Part shown: piece after piece, positions 6,823 to 7,264 of the stretch
How positions within the stretch are numbered: position 1 is the first letter of the stretch
Layout: every line of letters starts with the position of its first letter
NCBI GenBank assembly: GCA_003151295.1
Contig: PLXD01000232.1
Coordinates: forward strand, 13,444 to 20,707
From: Chitinophagaceae bacterium
Lineage (GTDB): Bacteria; Bacteroidota; Bacteroidia; Chitinophagales; Chitinophagaceae
Length of the DNA: 7,264 bases
Reading direction: 5' to 3'
Program-made: the position numbers and the translations under genes
The notes under the pieces: generated by a model
Seen by the model: the letters and a program-made list of their open reading frames with translations, nothing else
Database searches by the model: none
What the model was told of the DNA's origin: nothing

Positions 6823-7264
6823 TTATTTTGCGGAAGAAGTCGTTAAAAACTTTATATAGGCATTTGTCAAATGATGCTCAAAGACGGCTTGGGCCAGCGC
6901 CAGTTTCTGCTGTGAAAGCTGTGTCTGTGCCATCAACACGTCCGTACTGGTAGCCAGTCCCTGTTCGTAACGATCACGGAGGATCCGGAGGGATTCCGCG
7001 GAACTCAGGATGGCTGCGTTCTGCTGGTGAATCTTATAACCGGCATCGGACAGTTGCCTTTCTGCCTTATTCAGTTCCACCAAACTTTGCTCCTTCTGCA
7101 GGGACAATTCTTCTGACAGCTTATTACGTTCCAATGTCTGTGTAGCGATCTTATTGCGTATACTGTTGCCTTTGAACAGGTCCCAGGATAATTGGATACC
7201 GGCGAGGTATGCGTTTGCGCCGAAACCGAACATCCTGCTGTCATTGAGTTGATAAGAGCCGAAG
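6823..7264 (-). CDS. TolC-like outer-membrane efflux channel, C-terminal part (5' end outside window)
   Basis: The frame is open to the window edge (ten more codons lie upstream of the internal Met codon at 7233), so this is the last roughly 146 residues of a longer protein, and that Met should not be taken as the true start. AYLAGIQLSWDLFKGNSIRNKI is the usual TolC-family pattern where a beta strand passes into the periplasmic helical barrel (an aromatic/Leu-Phe-x-Gly turn). It is followed by long amphipathic helices rich in Gln, Glu, Ala and Leu, with LRDRYEQGLATSTDVLMAQT matching the conserved outer-membrane efflux protein repeat. The end (YIKFLTTSSAK) is a plausible complete C-terminus. 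Position directly before the adaptor and pump genes completes a tripartite exporter. Confidence 0.92.
   Translation of the reverse strand, partial: FGSYQLNDSRMFGFGANAYLAGIQLSWDLFKGNSIRNKIATQTLERNKLSEELSLQKEQSLVELNKAERQLSDAGYKIHQQNAAILSSAESLRILRDRYEQGLATSTDVLMAQTQLSQQKLALAQAVFEHHLTNAYIKFLTTSSAK

Larger units (their letters stand above)
1228..7264 (-). other. Predicted single transcription unit: tripartite efflux plus three accessory genes
   Basis: Six genes run in the same direction with gaps of 10, 81, 46, 19 and 24 bases and no convincing terminator hairpin between them. The order is channel, adaptor, pump, PII-like protein, DUF2892-type membrane protein, methyltransferase. The promoter and any regulator gene must lie upstream of 7264. 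The 81-base gap before the pump is the widest and could in principle hold an internal signal, but no Bacteroidota-type -7/-33 promoter elements were recognised there. Co-transcription is inferred from spacing only. Confidence 0.6.

Overview
The window looks like chromosomal DNA of a Bacteroidota bacterium, most likely a Chitinophagaceae-like or related lineage. The clues are moderate GC, no recognisable Shine-Dalgarno before any of the six visible start codons (A/T-rich leaders instead), a lipoprotein-type adaptor, and a surface-type lipoprotein joining a c-type heme motif to FG-GAP/VCBS repeats, an architecture common in that phylum. The assignment rests on gene style, not on a marker gene. 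All seven recognised genes are on the minus strand, so transcription runs from 7264 towards 1. No RNA gene, mobile element, CRISPR array or origin was seen, and no gene-free stretch exceeds 100 bases.

Right part (7264 to 2403): a tripartite RND efflux system in the order outer-membrane TolC-like channel (5' end outside the window), periplasmic membrane-fusion lipoprotein, and inner-membrane RND pump of 1068 residues. The gaps are 10 and 81 bases. Together they would form a proton-driven conduit from inner membrane or periplasm to the outside. The substrate cannot be read from the sequence: the pump has an AcrB-style Asp-Asp pair in TM4 but Arg where AcrB has its TM10 Lys.

Middle part (2356 to 1228): three small genes follow the pump on the same strand with gaps of 46, 19 and 24 bases. 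They encode a 102-residue protein of probable PII-like (ferredoxin-fold) type, a 60-residue two-helix membrane protein of the DUF2892/YgaP-transmembrane type, and a 197-residue class I SAM-dependent methyltransferase of the TehB/TPMT-like kind. The spacing suggests one transcription unit with the efflux genes, possibly coupling small-molecule sensing and methylation to export. This is the most interesting hypothesis in the window but is not proven by it.

Left part (1159 to 1): after a 68-base gap lies a long open frame running off the window edge. It encodes a lipoprotein with a CxxCH heme-binding site followed by at least three calcium-type FG-GAP/VCBS repeats. It is visibly more A/T-rich than the efflux genes and is probably functionally separate.
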